DNA of 54,572 bases from Clostridia bacterium (GTDB taxonomy: Bacteria > Bacillota > Sulfobacillia > SLMV01): contig PUMD01000118.1 of the NCBI GenBank assembly GCA_003551215.1, positions 1-54,572 on the forward strand, given 5' to 3'. This document shows, one piece after another, positions 33,729-42,192 of this stretch. The position numbers were made by a program, and so were the translations under genes. Below the pieces are notes generated by a model, which was not told where the DNA came from, did no database searches, and was given only the letters and a program-made list of their open reading frames with translations. Every line of letters begins with the position of its first letter. Position 1 is the stretch's first letter.

Positions 33729-34408
33729 TGTCTGTACAACGGGTGCTGGATGAACTCGGGCTCAACGTCGATGAGGGGCTGCTGCTCCGCAGCCTCACGC
33801 ACACCTCGTACGTAAACGAGAATCCGGAGCAGGGCCCCTCCAATGAGCGCCTTGAATTCCTCGGGGATGCTGTGCTCGAAGCTGTGGTGAGTGATTATCT
33901 TTTTGACCGTTTTCCTGATGCCGACGAAGGACATCTGACCCTGCTCAGATCTTCTGTGGTTCGGACGGAAACCCTTGCCGCTGCGGCGCGAAAACTCAAG
34001 ATAGGGAGGCATCTGCGGCTGGGGCGGGGGGAGGAGTGCTCCGGCGGGCGCCGGAAACAGTCGCTGTTGGCAGATGCCTTTGAGGCTGTGGTGGCGGCAG
34101 TCTACCTGACAGGTGGATTTCCGGCTGCCGGGCGTTTTACCACAAGATGCCTGCTGCGGCAAGTGAGTATGCCCGGGCCGGATGAGCCGCCCATAGATGC
34201 CAAGTCCCTTCTGGATCAGCGCGTACAGCAGTGCGGACGACGTCTGCAGTACCGGGTCGCCGACCGCGAGGGCCCGGATCATGATCCGCGGTACACGGTG
34301 GAAGTCTGGATCGATGAAGAATTGGTAGGTAGAGGGCGCGGGTCAAACAAGCAAGCGGCAGAAGTGGCGGCAGCAGAGCAGGCATTGATGTACCTTGACG
34401 TTCGATGA
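33728..34408 (+). CDS. rnc: Ribonuclease III
   Basis: RNase III cleaves double-stranded RNA in rRNA processing and RNA turnover. The 226-residue protein has the catalytic signature NERLEFLGDAVLEAVVSDYL (about 37-56) and a second acidic site in ADAFEAVVAAVY (about 117-128), followed by a C-terminal double-stranded RNA-binding domain (about 155-225; PRYTVEVWIDEELVGRGRGSNKQAA form). ATG 33728 overlaps the fabF stop (TGATG), so it is coupled. The candidate spoVS promoter overlaps its stop codon. Confidence 0.95.
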   Translation: MSVQRVLDELGLNVDEGLLLRSLTHTSYVNENPEQGPSNERLEFLGDAVLEAVVSDYLFDRFPDADEGHLTLLRSSVVRTETLAAAARKLKIGRHLRLGRGEECSGGRRKQSLLADAFEAVVAAVYLTGGFPAAGRFTTRCLLRQVSMPGPDEPPIDAKSLLDQRVQQCGRRLQYRVADREGPDHDPRYTVEVWIDEELVGRGRGSNKQAAEVAAAEQALMYLDVR

Positions 34409-34434
34409 AGGAAAACCCACTGCTTTTCCAGAAT
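34407..34434 (+). promoter_or_regulatory. Candidate SigH promoter of spoVS
   Basis: GAAGGAAAA (34407-34415) matches the SigH -35 consensus RnAGGAwWW, and 12 bases later CCAGAAT (34428-34434) matches RnnGAAT except its first base. spoVS is a SigH-dependent gene in Bacillus. The -35 overlaps the rnc TGA stop codon. Confidence 0.6.
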
Positions 34435-34500
34435 AAGTACAGGGATGGTGCCTCAACACAATACTCGTGTCTGCTCCAGTAGAGGAGGGAATGAGTCACT

Positions 34501-34761
34501 GTGGAAATGCTGCGCGTCTCGTCAACCTCAAAGCCGAAGTCAGTCGCAGGGGCACTCTCTGCAGTGGTCCGGTCAGAAGGAAGTGCAGAACTACAGGCAG
34601 TAGGCGCTGGCGCCGTGAATCAGGCAGTCAAAGCTATAGCAATTGCCCGGGGTTTCGTTGCCCCAAATGGCATCGACCTTGTAGCAGTTCCAGCTTTTGT
34701 TGAGATCGATATTGAGGGGGAGGAGAGGACTGCAATCAAGTTTTTTGTTGGGCAGCGTTAA
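34501..34761 (+). CDS. spoVS: Stage V sporulation protein S
   Basis: An 86-residue SpoVS. The family is small and very conserved; in Bacillus loss of SpoVS blocks sporulation at stage V and it affects septation, but its biochemical role is not known; an Alba-like nucleic-acid-binding fold has been proposed. Recognisable blocks are LRVSSTSKPKSVAGALSAVV, LQAVGAGAVNQAVKAIAIAR and GFVAPNGIDLVAVPAF, ending GEERTAIKF. The GTG at 34501 is preferred because the family starts MEVLKVS. GAGGAGGG lies 14 bases upstream, a slightly long distance. Confidence 0.95.
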   Translation: MEMLRVSSTSKPKSVAGALSAVVRSEGSAELQAVGAGAVNQAVKAIAIARGFVAPNGIDLVAVPAFVEIDIEGEERTAIKFFVGQR

Positions 34762-34782
34762 CCAGGCTGCCCATCAGGGCAG
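34750..34782 (+). other. Alternative hairpins around the spoVS stop codon
   Basis: GGGCAGC (34750-34756) can pair with GCTGCCC (34766-34772), whereas CTGCCC (34767-34772) can pair instead with GGGCAG (34777-34782). The middle strand can use either partner, and the stop codon lies in the loop of the first. Confidence 0.4.
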
Positions 34783-34802
34783 TTTGGATGCATCTGATTT
34801 TC

Positions 34803-34843
34803 GGCCTGTCCGCAGGAGGTATATCTGATGGACAGGCCTTTTT
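34803..34843 (+). terminator. Intrinsic terminator of spoVS
   Basis: GGCCTGTCC (34803-34811) and GGACAGGCC (34830-34838) form nine pairs around an 18-base loop, followed by TTTTT. This separates spoVS from the smc operon. Confidence 0.8.
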
Positions 34844-34954
34844 ATGTGTCTTATCCTAATGAGGTGAACTTGCCCTGTTTTGGTCTTGCTAGGAAACGTC
34901 ACCCGGAGGAAAGCAGCAGGGGGAGACCAGTGACGGAGAGGGGGAGCTGGTTTC

Positions 34955-37900
34955 TTGCGGTCGAAAGCGCCGCAGGGACCGCAATTTATGCGCCTGCAGA
35001 GGATGCAAATTAGAGGTTTCAAGTCTTTTGCTGATCCGGTGGAGCTGGAATTTCCTGAGCAGATAACTGCCATCGTGGGCCCCAACGGCTCCGGCAAGAG
35101 CAACATAGTGGATGCTTTCCGGTGGGCTCTGGGAGAGCAGAGCCCGTCTAAGCTGCGCTGCAGCAGTATGGACGAGCTCATATTCTCCGGCAGTGAAAGC
35201 CGCCGTCGTCTGGGCCTGGCACGCGTTGATGCGGTGTTTGACAACCAGGATGGATTGGCCAGCCACCCGGCGGTGGAGCTGGCCGTTCGTAGGCGCGTGG
35301 ATCGCTCCGGACGCAGCGACTACCTTATCAACGGAAAGAAGTGCCGCCTGCGCGATGTGCAGGAAGTATTTATGGATACCGGGCTGGGCTCTGGCTCTTA
35401 CGCCATAATCGGACAGGGGGAAGTAGAACGCATCCTGGAAGCCGAGCCCGAACAGCTGCGTGAGTATGTTGAGGAAGTGGCGGGAATTACCAGGTACCAC
35501 AGCGTGCTGCAGACGGGTTCGAGGAGGATGCATCAGGTATCCCAGATGCGAGACCGCCTGGATGACATGCTGCAGGTGCAGCAAGCCTACCTGATGCCGC
35601 TCCGCAGGCAGGCCGTTCGGGCCCGTTTGCACCGCATACTGCAGTCGCGGCGCGATAGATTGCAAGGTAAACTCATTGCCGCCCGGCTGAGAGAGTCAAT
35701 GGCTGCCTGGCGGAGATACCGCGAAGAACAGCAGGAATGCCAGGATAATCTTGATTCGCTTCGACAGCAGGATTCTGAACTGACGCGGCAGATCAAGACT
35801 CACCGCGAAAGGCTGTCGCGGCTGAATGACAGGGAGAGGAGTTTCGTCCGGGGTTGTGAAAACCTTCGTGAGCAGCAGTCGCAGATCAAGTATCGTCTAA
35901 GCAACCTCGATGACCGACTGGATTCCCTGAGCACGGCTGCCGACAGGTCAGAAAAAGCTATGGCAGATGTAAGCCAGCTCCGACAGCAGTTGGGGGAAGA
36001 CTCAGAACAGAAGCTTTCAGATTTTTCCGATCAGCTTGAAAAGCTTAACAGCGAGATATCCGAGCTCACCAGCCAGACGGATGCTAATGCGGCCCGGCTC
36101 CGTCGTATAGAGGGAGTATGCCGCAGAACAGAGCAGCTTCTGGGCGAGCTCGGGGTGAGGAAGCAGAAAGCCTCCAGTGAGCTGCGGGCTCTGGATGAAC
36201 GCTTAGGACGCGCATTCACTGATATGTCACAGATCAAACAGACCATCGACGACGCCGGTGTGACGGTGGATGACTACGGTGAGGAGCAGTCGGGTTCCAT
36301 TGCGAGGCGAATTGAGGATCTTCACCGACGGCTGGCCGACCTGAAGGACAGGCAGACTACTGCTGTGGCGCACTTGAAGCGGGCGCAGCGTACTCAGCAA
36401 CAGCTGCGCGAGACCAAGCAGGCCAGGCAGGAACAGCTCGCCCGCTGGCAGGCCCGACGTGAGACCCTCGAGGAGATCGTCTCTCGGGAAAAAGGACAGG
36501 CAGATGAGGACGTTCAAACTGAACAGATGCACGCGGTGCTGAGTCAGTTTGAGATCCCGCAGGACTGTGAAGAGGCGGTCAGTATCGCCCTTGGTCCGTG
36601 GAAGGCAGCGCTGCTGGATGATGCACAACCCACCGGGGCGGCTTTTCCTTCAGCCGGGAACGTGAAAGGAAACTACATATTTTCAGAGGTGATGAACCGG
36701 ACCATCTCCTCATTTGGGTTGCAGCAGTGGCGTGATGAGCGCATAGAATGGGAAGAGTGGCTGCTGCATCACGACTGCGGTGAACCAGTTGTGGGGTGGC
36801 TGGATGAGATGATTTCTCTTAGCCGACCGGACGGACGACTGGCAACCATTCGCGATTACCTCTTTGGCCGATTTCTGGTGGTGGAGGAAGGTTCTGCCCT
36901 CTGGCAGATAACCACCGAGGTTTGGGCTGCTGCCTGTCGACAGAGGCAGTCGGTACCGCGTCTGTCGCAACCACTGTACATCGTCAGCCTGACGGGAGAG
37001 CTTGCTGATCTGACGGGTGCTGTGCGGTGTCCAACTCACCAAGAGGAAAGCGGAGACGATCTGGTTGCACACTGGGGGGAGATTCAGCGCCTGCAATCTG
37101 CTATATCAGAAACCGCAGTCCGCGTGGACGAGGTCAGTGAACAGCTGAGTTCGGCTGAAGAAGACCGCAGGCAGTATCAGCAGGAGTTGGAATGTATCAG
37201 GGAACAGGTTCGCGAGTGCGAAAGCGAGCTTCAGCATCTGCAGCGTAAACGAAAGGAGCAAAAAAGAAAGCAAAAAAGGGCAAAAGACAGGCTGCAGACG
37301 GCCAGGTCTCAGCGTGATGACAAGGCTGCAGAAATAGAGAATCTTCAGCGCGAGAAGGCTTCGGGGGAGCGGAAGCTGCGGAGGCTTGAGCGTGCACGTG
37401 CAGAACTCTCAGCGCACAGACGTAACTGGCAGGAGAAGCTGCAAAAATGCAGAGACCGGCTTCAGCAAGGCACCGAGGAGCTGGAGGCCCTTCGCGAGCG
37501 CCGGGCAGCAATGAAGGAGAGAATAAACGCCAAAAAGCAGCAGCAAAGAGACCGGAGAAACCAGCGGCAGAACATCCAGAGCCAGCTGGAGAAATGGTCA
37601 GAGGAGCTGCAGCAAATTGAGCGCGAAAAGGCACAGATCAAAAAGCAGCGCGGGCAGTTATCCCGGCGCAGAACCGCCCTCGGGGAGGCGGTGAAGCGAG
37701 CCGAGGAAGGCCGAAAAGAAGTAGTTGAAAGCAGAAAGGATGCAGCCCAGCGACTGTCGGGACTGCAGAAAAGACAGCAGCAGGCACAGTCGCAGATCTC
37801 ATCTCTGCAGGACGAGCTCAGCGACCTGAAGCTGAAGGCGACAAGGGCAAAGATGCGCGCCGAGGAGGCCGGCCAGGACGCCCGGAAAGAACTGGGGGTC

Positions 37901-38677
37901 GAGCCGGAGAAGCTTCTGCAGCAGGCGCAGGACGCACATCAGGCTGATTACAGCCAGCTGCAGGATAGAATCGACAGGTACGACGGTCGGATGGAGGAGC
38001 TGGCACCAGTAAACCCGCTGGCCATTGAAGAGTACAGGGAGCAAAGGAAGCAGTTTGTCCGCCTGCAGGAGCACGCAGAAGACCTCGAGGCATCGGTTGC
38101 TGTAATTGAGGAAGCAGCCGACCGGTTCCGCCGGCAATTGAGCAGCAGATTTTCGGAAGCCTTCGACCAGGTTTCGGATATGTTCGGCGAGACCTTTGCC
38201 GATCTATTTGGCGGAGGTCAGGCAGAGCTCCGCGTGGAGCGTGGTGACTATGATGAGGATGTGGGAGTGCATATCCGTGTACAGCCGCCAGGAAAAAGAC
38301 TGAGCCGCCTGAGCCTTCTGTCGGGAGGAGAAAGAGCGCTGGCCGGTATTGCCTTCCTTTTTGCGCTGCTGAAGCTCCAATCAGCGACGGTATGCGTGCT
38401 GGATGAGATTGATGCCACGCTGGATGAGACTAACACTGAAAGATTTGCCGAATACCTGGTAAGAAATAAGGGAGAAACCCAGTACGTACTCATTACGCAC
38501 CAGAAGCGCACCATGGAGGCGGCAGATGCACTCCACGGTGTCACCATGCCGGAGGATGGTGTCTCGCAGCTGGTGTCGATGCGTCTGGGTGAAGCCCTGC
38601 AGCAGCCGCAGCAGATACAAAAGCAAGAAAGAGGTGACCGAGCGGATGAGCAACCGCAACGGGCAGCGCAGCGATAG
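34955..38677 (+). CDS. smc: Chromosome segregation ATPase Smc
   Basis: Smc compacts and organises the chromosome with ScpA/ScpB. The 1240-residue protein has Walker A GPNGSGKSNIVDAF (about residues 42-55), two long coiled coils, a central globular hinge (about 520-690), signature LSLLSGGERALAGI (about 1120) and Walker B CVLDEIDATLDET (about 1147). The hinge lacks the usual GRATFLPL-type segment and reads as diverged. TTG 34955 is given because GAGGGGGAG is 8 bases upstream; ATG 34988 (MRLQRMQIRGFKSFADP) matches the family N-terminus and remains possible. It overlaps ftsY by 32 bases. Confidence 0.94.
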   Translation: MRSKAPQGPQFMRLQRMQIRGFKSFADPVELEFPEQITAIVGPNGSGKSNIVDAFRWALGEQSPSKLRCSSMDELIFSGSESRRRLGLARVDAVFDNQDGLASHPAVELAVRRRVDRSGRSDYLINGKKCRLRDVQEVFMDTGLGSGSYAIIGQGEVERILEAEPEQLREYVEEVAGITRYHSVLQTGSRRMHQVSQMRDRLDDMLQVQQAYLMPLRRQAVRARLHRILQSRRDRLQGKLIAARLRESMAAWRRYREEQQECQDNLDSLRQQDSELTRQIKTHRERLSRLNDRERSFVRGCENLREQQSQIKYRLSNLDDRLDSLSTAADRSEKAMADVSQLRQQLGEDSEQKLSDFSDQLEKLNSEISELTSQTDANAARLRRIEGVCRRTEQLLGELGVRKQKASSELRALDERLGRAFTDMSQIKQTIDDAGVTVDDYGEEQSGSIARRIEDLHRRLADLKDRQTTAVAHLKRAQRTQQQLRETKQARQEQLARWQARRETLEEIVSREKGQADEDVQTEQMHAVLSQFEIPQDCEEAVSIALGPWKAALLDDAQPTGAAFPSAGNVKGNYIFSEVMNRTISSFGLQQWRDERIEWEEWLLHHDCGEPVVGWLDEMISLSRPDGRLATIRDYLFGRFLVVEEGSALWQITTEVWAAACRQRQSVPRLSQPLYIVSLTGELADLTGAVRCPTHQEESGDDLVAHWGEIQRLQSAISETAVRVDEVSEQLSSAEEDRRQYQQELECIREQVRECESELQHLQRKRKEQKRKQKRAKDRLQTARSQRDDKAAEIENLQREKASGERKLRRLERARAELSAHRRNWQEKLQKCRDRLQQGTEELEALRERRAAMKERINAKKQQQRDRRNQRQNIQSQLEKWSEELQQIEREKAQIKKQRGQLSRRRTALGEAVKRAEEGRKEVVESRKDAAQRLSGLQKRQQQAQSQISSLQDELSDLKLKATRAKMRAEEAGQDARKELGVEPEKLLQQAQDAHQADYSQLQDRIDRYDGRMEELAPVNPLAIEEYREQRKQFVRLQEHAEDLEASVAVIEEAADRFRRQLSSRFSEAFDQVSDMFGETFADLFGGGQAELRVERGDYDEDVGVHIRVQPPGKRLSRLSLLSGGERALAGIAFLFALLKLQSATVCVLDEIDATLDETNTERFAEYLVRNKGETQYVLITHQKRTMEAADALHGVTMPEDGVSQLVSMRLGEALQQPQQIQKQERGDRADEQPQRAAQR

Positions 38678-39602
38678 GGAATCAGCAGGTCTGTGGGGTA
38701 GAATGAAGGTGGGCCTGGAAAAAACCCGCCAGAGAATCTCTGAGGGGTTTGAGGCTTTTATCGATTTCTCCGCGGTGGACGAACAGATGTTTGATGAGCT
38801 TCAGGCAGTCCTGATCCAGGCCGACCTGGGATTTGATACCACTGAACGTCTGCTGGATGATCTGCGCATAAGGGTAAAAGAGGAAAATCTCCGGGGTAAG
38901 CAGGAGGTCCTGCAGGCCTTATCTGAGCTGACGCTGCGGATGCTAGAGACAGAACCTGGTTCACGCGAGATGCAGCTCAGTGATGATTTGTCGGTGATCC
39001 TGCTGGTGGGCGTCAACGGAGTCGGGAAGACCACCAGTGCGGCAAAGCTGGCCTGGCGTCTTAAAAAACAGGGAAGAAAGCCCATCCTTGGGGCTTCGGA
39101 CACCTTCCGGGCTGCAGGAATAGAGCAGCTGCAGCTGTGGGGTCAGAGGGTAGGTGTTGATGTCATTCATCACTCTCAGGGGGCCGACCCGGCGGCGGTA
39201 GCTTTCGATACTGTCAAAGCAGCTCGAGCCCGGGATTGCGACGTCGCGATGATCGACACCGCCGGGCGCCTGCATACGCAGAAGAATCTCATGAATGAGC
39301 TGGAGAAGATCTGCCGGGTGATACAGCGCGAGGAGGAAGGCGCCCCGCACGAGACTCTCCTGGTACTGGACGCCACCACCGGCCAGAACGCACTGAGGCA
39401 GGCGGAGATGTTCGGCGATGCTCTCTGTGTGACCGGAATTGTCCTGACGAAACTTGACGGCACGGCCAAGGGTGGTATCACCGTGGCAGTGGAGGATCAG
39501 ACCAACACCCGGGTGAAATTTGTTGGACTGGGAGAGAATGTAGAGGACCTGCAGCCCTTCAGTCCGGAGGATTTTGTGTCCGCACTCCTCGGGGAGTTTT
39601 AG
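38646..39602 (+). CDS. ftsY: Signal recognition particle receptor FtsY
   Basis: FtsY is the membrane-associated receptor for SRP and delivers ribosomes making membrane proteins to the translocon. The 318-residue protein has a short N-terminal region, the helical N domain, and the GTPase G domain with GVNGVGKTTSAAKLA (about 118-132), DTFRAAGIEQL, DTAGRLHTQKNLMNEL and LTKLDGTAKGG. The acidic A domain found in some species is short here. ATG 38646 has GAAAGAGGTGA upstream inside the end of smc. The gene order smc-ftsY is as in Bacillus. Confidence 0.96.
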   Translation: MSNRNGQRSDRESAGLWGRMKVGLEKTRQRISEGFEAFIDFSAVDEQMFDELQAVLIQADLGFDTTERLLDDLRIRVKEENLRGKQEVLQALSELTLRMLETEPGSREMQLSDDLSVILLVGVNGVGKTTSAAKLAWRLKKQGRKPILGASDTFRAAGIEQLQLWGQRVGVDVIHHSQGADPAAVAFDTVKAARARDCDVAMIDTAGRLHTQKNLMNELEKICRVIQREEEGAPHETLLVLDATTGQNALRQAEMFGDALCVTGIVLTKLDGTAKGGITVAVEDQTNTRVKFVGLGENVEDLQPFSPEDFVSALLGEF

Positions 39603-39637
39603 ATGGTCACAATTTTCAGCCCACAATGCAGATCTGA

Positions 39638-39666
39638 TTGACGACAGGGCAGTTATTGCTTACAAT
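39638..39666 (+). promoter_or_regulatory. Strong SigA-type promoter before ylxM
   Basis: TTGACG (39638-39643) and TACAAT (39661-39666) are separated by exactly 17 bases, each one base off consensus. It should drive ylxM-ffh and the ribosomal protein genes downstream, starting near 39673. Confidence 0.75.
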
Positions 39667-39722
39667 ACTTTAGGCATGCCTGTAAAGGGTTGCACCTTAA
39701 CAGCACTCGGGAGGTGTAGGGT

Positions 39723-40187
39723 TTGGGGTCTCCCCTTCAGCGGACTGTGCGGGTAAACAGGCTGTTTGATTTATACGGCGCACTGCTCACTGTAAGACAG
39801 CGTCAGGTGGTTTCGCTGTACTACCGTCAGGATTTATCTCTGGCTGAGATCGCAAACAGGCTGCAGATAACCCGTCAGGCAGTGCATGACTCGCTGGCCA
39901 GGGCGACAAGGGCCATGGAAGATTTCGAAGATGAACTGCAGCTTCTGCAGAAGGCTGCCGACCGGGCTGTCCATCTGCGGCAGGGTATGTCTCTGGTGGC
40001 TGATATCGAACGCTGCCTTGAACGTTTTTTGAGAGACTCGGAGTCCGAAGGTGGAGATGCCCTGGTAGAAAAATCGCGTAAAAAGCTGGAGCAGCTGTCT
40101 GCTGTGATGGGAAGATTGACGAAGATCGGCGGAACACAAATGCAGATAGAGGGGGGCAAGATCGGTGTTCGAGAGCCTGGGAGATAA
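39723..40187 (+). CDS. ylxM: YlxM/p13 family DNA-binding protein
   Basis: A 154-residue YlxM protein, a sigma-factor-like helix-turn-helix protein always found next to ffh; YlxM binds Ffh/SRP RNA in streptococci. The core is NRLFDLYGALLTVRQRQVV, SLYYRQDLSLAEIANRLQI and TRQAVHDSLARATRAMEDFE. The C-terminal 60 residues form a longer, charged coiled coil than in most homologues. TTG start at 39723 has GGGAGGTG upstream. It overlaps ffh by 23 bases. Confidence 0.9.
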   Translation: MGSPLQRTVRVNRLFDLYGALLTVRQRQVVSLYYRQDLSLAEIANRLQITRQAVHDSLARATRAMEDFEDELQLLQKAADRAVHLRQGMSLVADIERCLERFLRDSESEGGDALVEKSRKKLEQLSAVMGRLTKIGGTQMQIEGGKIGVREPGR

Positions 40188-41508
40188 GCTGCAGGGCGCC
40201 CTGAAGAGCCTGACCGGGCGAGGAAAACTCACCGAAGAGGATGTTGATAGGGCCCTGCGAGAAGTTCGACTGGCCTTACTTGAGGCCGATGTGAACTTCC
40301 TTGTGGCCAAGAAATTTACCGAAAGTGTTCGACAGAGGGCGGTTGGAACAGAAGTTATGGAGAGCCTGACCCCAGGTCAACAGGTGGTCAAGATCGTCCA
40401 CGACGAGCTGACTCAACTGATGGGGGGCAGCGAACACCGCCTGAACTTCTCTTCTCAGCCTCCCACCGTCATTATGCTCGCCGGGCTGCAGGGCTCAGGT
40501 AAGACCACCACGTGCGCCAAGCTGGCCAGGTACCTCAAGAGGCAGGGGCGGAACCCTCTCTTGGCGGCTGCAGATATATACCGTCCGGCAGCGGGAGACC
40601 AGCTGGCTCAGCTGGGAGACCAGATCGATGTCCCCGTACTTGATATGTCTTCATCTGCCCAGCCTGAAGACATAGCCAGGGCCGCCGTAAGCAAAGCTCG
40701 CTCATCAGGGAGCGACACGGTTTTACTGGATACCGCTGGCCGGCTGCACATAGATGAGGAAATGATGGAGGAGCTGTCCGCGGTAGAGAATGCGGTTGAT
40801 GTGCACGAGTCGCTTCTGATCGTGGATGCTATGACCGGCCAGGATGCAGTAAACGTGGCCGAAGAGTTTTCTGAAAGGATAGAAATCACCGGGCTGGTGC
40901 TCACCAAGATGGATGGTGATACCCGGGGCGGGGCTGCTCTGTCTGTGCTTGACGTCACCGGCTGCCCGGTCAAATTCGTTGGAACCGGAGAACGGCCCGA
41001 CGACCTGCAGACTTTCCATCCGGATCGCATGGCATCCCGCATCCTGGGTATGGGTGACGTCATGACTCTGGTGGAGAAGGCAGAACAGGAAATGGATGAG
41101 GAGCAGGCCCGTCGCCTTGAGCAGCGGCTGCGGGAGGATAAATTTACCCTGGAGGACTTCCTCGAGCAGATGCAGCAGGTCAGGCAGATGGGTCCGCTTG
41201 ACCAACTGGTATCTATGATTCCCGGCATGTCTCCGCATGCAGATTCGATGGGCGATCTGGACGAGGCAGAGCTGGTAAAAGCTGAGGCTATCATTCAATC
41301 CATGACTCCGGAGGAGAGAAGAAGTCCAGACATAATAAAGCGAAGTCGCCGACGGAGGATAGCTCGCGGCAGCGGAACCCGGGTGCAGGATGTTAACAGG
41401 CTGCTCAAGCAGTTCAGCAGGACGCGGGATATGATCAGTCAGCTAACCAAGGGGCAAAAGAGCCAGGCTGCGCAGAAGCTGCGCAATATGGGTTTTCCCA
41501 GACGATAG
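40165..41508 (+). CDS. ffh: Signal recognition particle protein Ffh
   Basis: Ffh is the SRP GTPase that binds signal sequences and 4.5S RNA. The 447-residue protein has the N domain (about 1-90), the G domain (about 95-300) with GLQGSGKTTTCAKLA, DIYRPAAGDQL, DTAGRLHIDEEMM and TKMDGDTRGGAAL, and the C-terminal M domain with ERRSPDIIKRSRRRRIARGSG for RNA binding. GTG start at 40165 follows GAGGGGGGCAAG. The usual methionine-rich groove is moderate. It is coupled with ylxM by overlap. Confidence 0.96.
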   Translation: MFESLGDKLQGALKSLTGRGKLTEEDVDRALREVRLALLEADVNFLVAKKFTESVRQRAVGTEVMESLTPGQQVVKIVHDELTQLMGGSEHRLNFSSQPPTVIMLAGLQGSGKTTTCAKLARYLKRQGRNPLLAAADIYRPAAGDQLAQLGDQIDVPVLDMSSSAQPEDIARAAVSKARSSGSDTVLLDTAGRLHIDEEMMEELSAVENAVDVHESLLIVDAMTGQDAVNVAEEFSERIEITGLVLTKMDGDTRGGAALSVLDVTGCPVKFVGTGERPDDLQTFHPDRMASRILGMGDVMTLVEKAEQEMDEEQARRLEQRLREDKFTLEDFLEQMQQVRQMGPLDQLVSMIPGMSPHADSMGDLDEAELVKAEAIIQSMTPEERRSPDIIKRSRRRRIARGSGTRVQDVNRLLKQFSRTRDMISQLTKGQKSQAAQKLRNMGFPRR

Positions 41509-41567
41509 CTAAAAGCAAGGTCAACCCGAAAAGGTCAACTGAAAAATAGTCAGGAGGGATGACAAAA

Positions 41568-41894
41568 GTGGCAGTCAGAATCAGGTTGCGCAGGTTAGGT
41601 GGCAAGCGTGATGCTTTTTTCCGAATAGTGGTGGCAGATTCGCGTACCGCCCGGGACGGACAATTCATAGAAGAACTGGGTTTTTACGACCCGGTCGATG
41701 AACCGGCGAAGACCAAAATTGACGTAGACAGGGCGACCTACTGGTTGAGTCAGGGGGCGCAGCCCTCACAGACTGTGCGGGATCTGTTCCGCAGAGCAGG
41801 TATACTGGACGGCGGACGGTCAGACGAGGAAGAAGATGCGTCCATCGAGTTCGAGCTGGTCAAGTCGTCAGCTTTGAACGAGGACGCTGAGTGA
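41568..41894 (+). CDS. rpsP: 30S ribosomal protein S16
   Basis: S16 binds 16S rRNA early in small-subunit assembly. The 108-residue protein begins MAVRIRLRRLGGKRDAFFRIVVADSR and contains GQFIEELGFYDP. The GTG at 41568 is chosen because AGGAGGG lies 9 bases upstream and the family starts MAVRIRL; an ATG at 41559 overlaps that site. The C-terminus carries an acidic extension (about 25 residues, DEEEDASIEFE) beyond the usual end of S16. Confidence 0.95.
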   Translation: MAVRIRLRRLGGKRDAFFRIVVADSRTARDGQFIEELGFYDPVDEPAKTKIDVDRATYWLSQGAQPSQTVRDLFRRAGILDGGRSDEEEDASIEFELVKSSALNEDAE

Positions 41895-41924
41895 TAACCA
41901 CTCCGGAGGGAGTGACTTGCTATA

Positions 41925-42161
41925 ATGCCTGTTAAGGGGCTTGTTGAGCATATTACTCGTGCGCTTGTCGATGAACCGGAGTCAGTGCAGGTCAGAGAGG
42001 TTGCGGGTGAGCGGTCATCGATCATCGAGATAGCAGTTGCTCCGAGTGATATTGGCAAGGTTATAGGCAAAAGGGGACGGATAATCCACGCCATCAGGAC
42101 TGTGGCCAAAGCTTCTGCAGCAAAACAGGACAAACGGGTGGAAGTAGAAGTGCTGGAGTGA
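41925..42161 (+). CDS. khpA: KH-domain RNA-binding protein KhpA
   Basis: A 78-residue single KH-domain protein (YlqC). KhpA pairs with KhpB (Jag) and binds many RNAs, affecting cell size and elongation in streptococci. The KH signature is IGKVIGKRGRIIHAIRTV (about residues 44-61), with VKGLVEHITRALVDEPESV at the N-terminus. It lies between rpsP and ylqD, the order conserved in Bacillota. A GGAGGGAG sequence about 12 bases before the ATG may serve as the ribosome site. Confidence 0.95.
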   Translation: MPVKGLVEHITRALVDEPESVQVREVAGERSSIIEIAVAPSDIGKVIGKRGRIIHAIRTVAKASAAKQDKRVEVEVLE

Positions 42162-42192
42162 GCGCGAGAGTCCGAACCAGGAGGTAAGTCGA

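Noticed and set aside
34828..35013. 61-codon frame between spoVS and smc
   Set aside because: It starts inside the spoVS terminator hairpin and runs into smc; no family motif.
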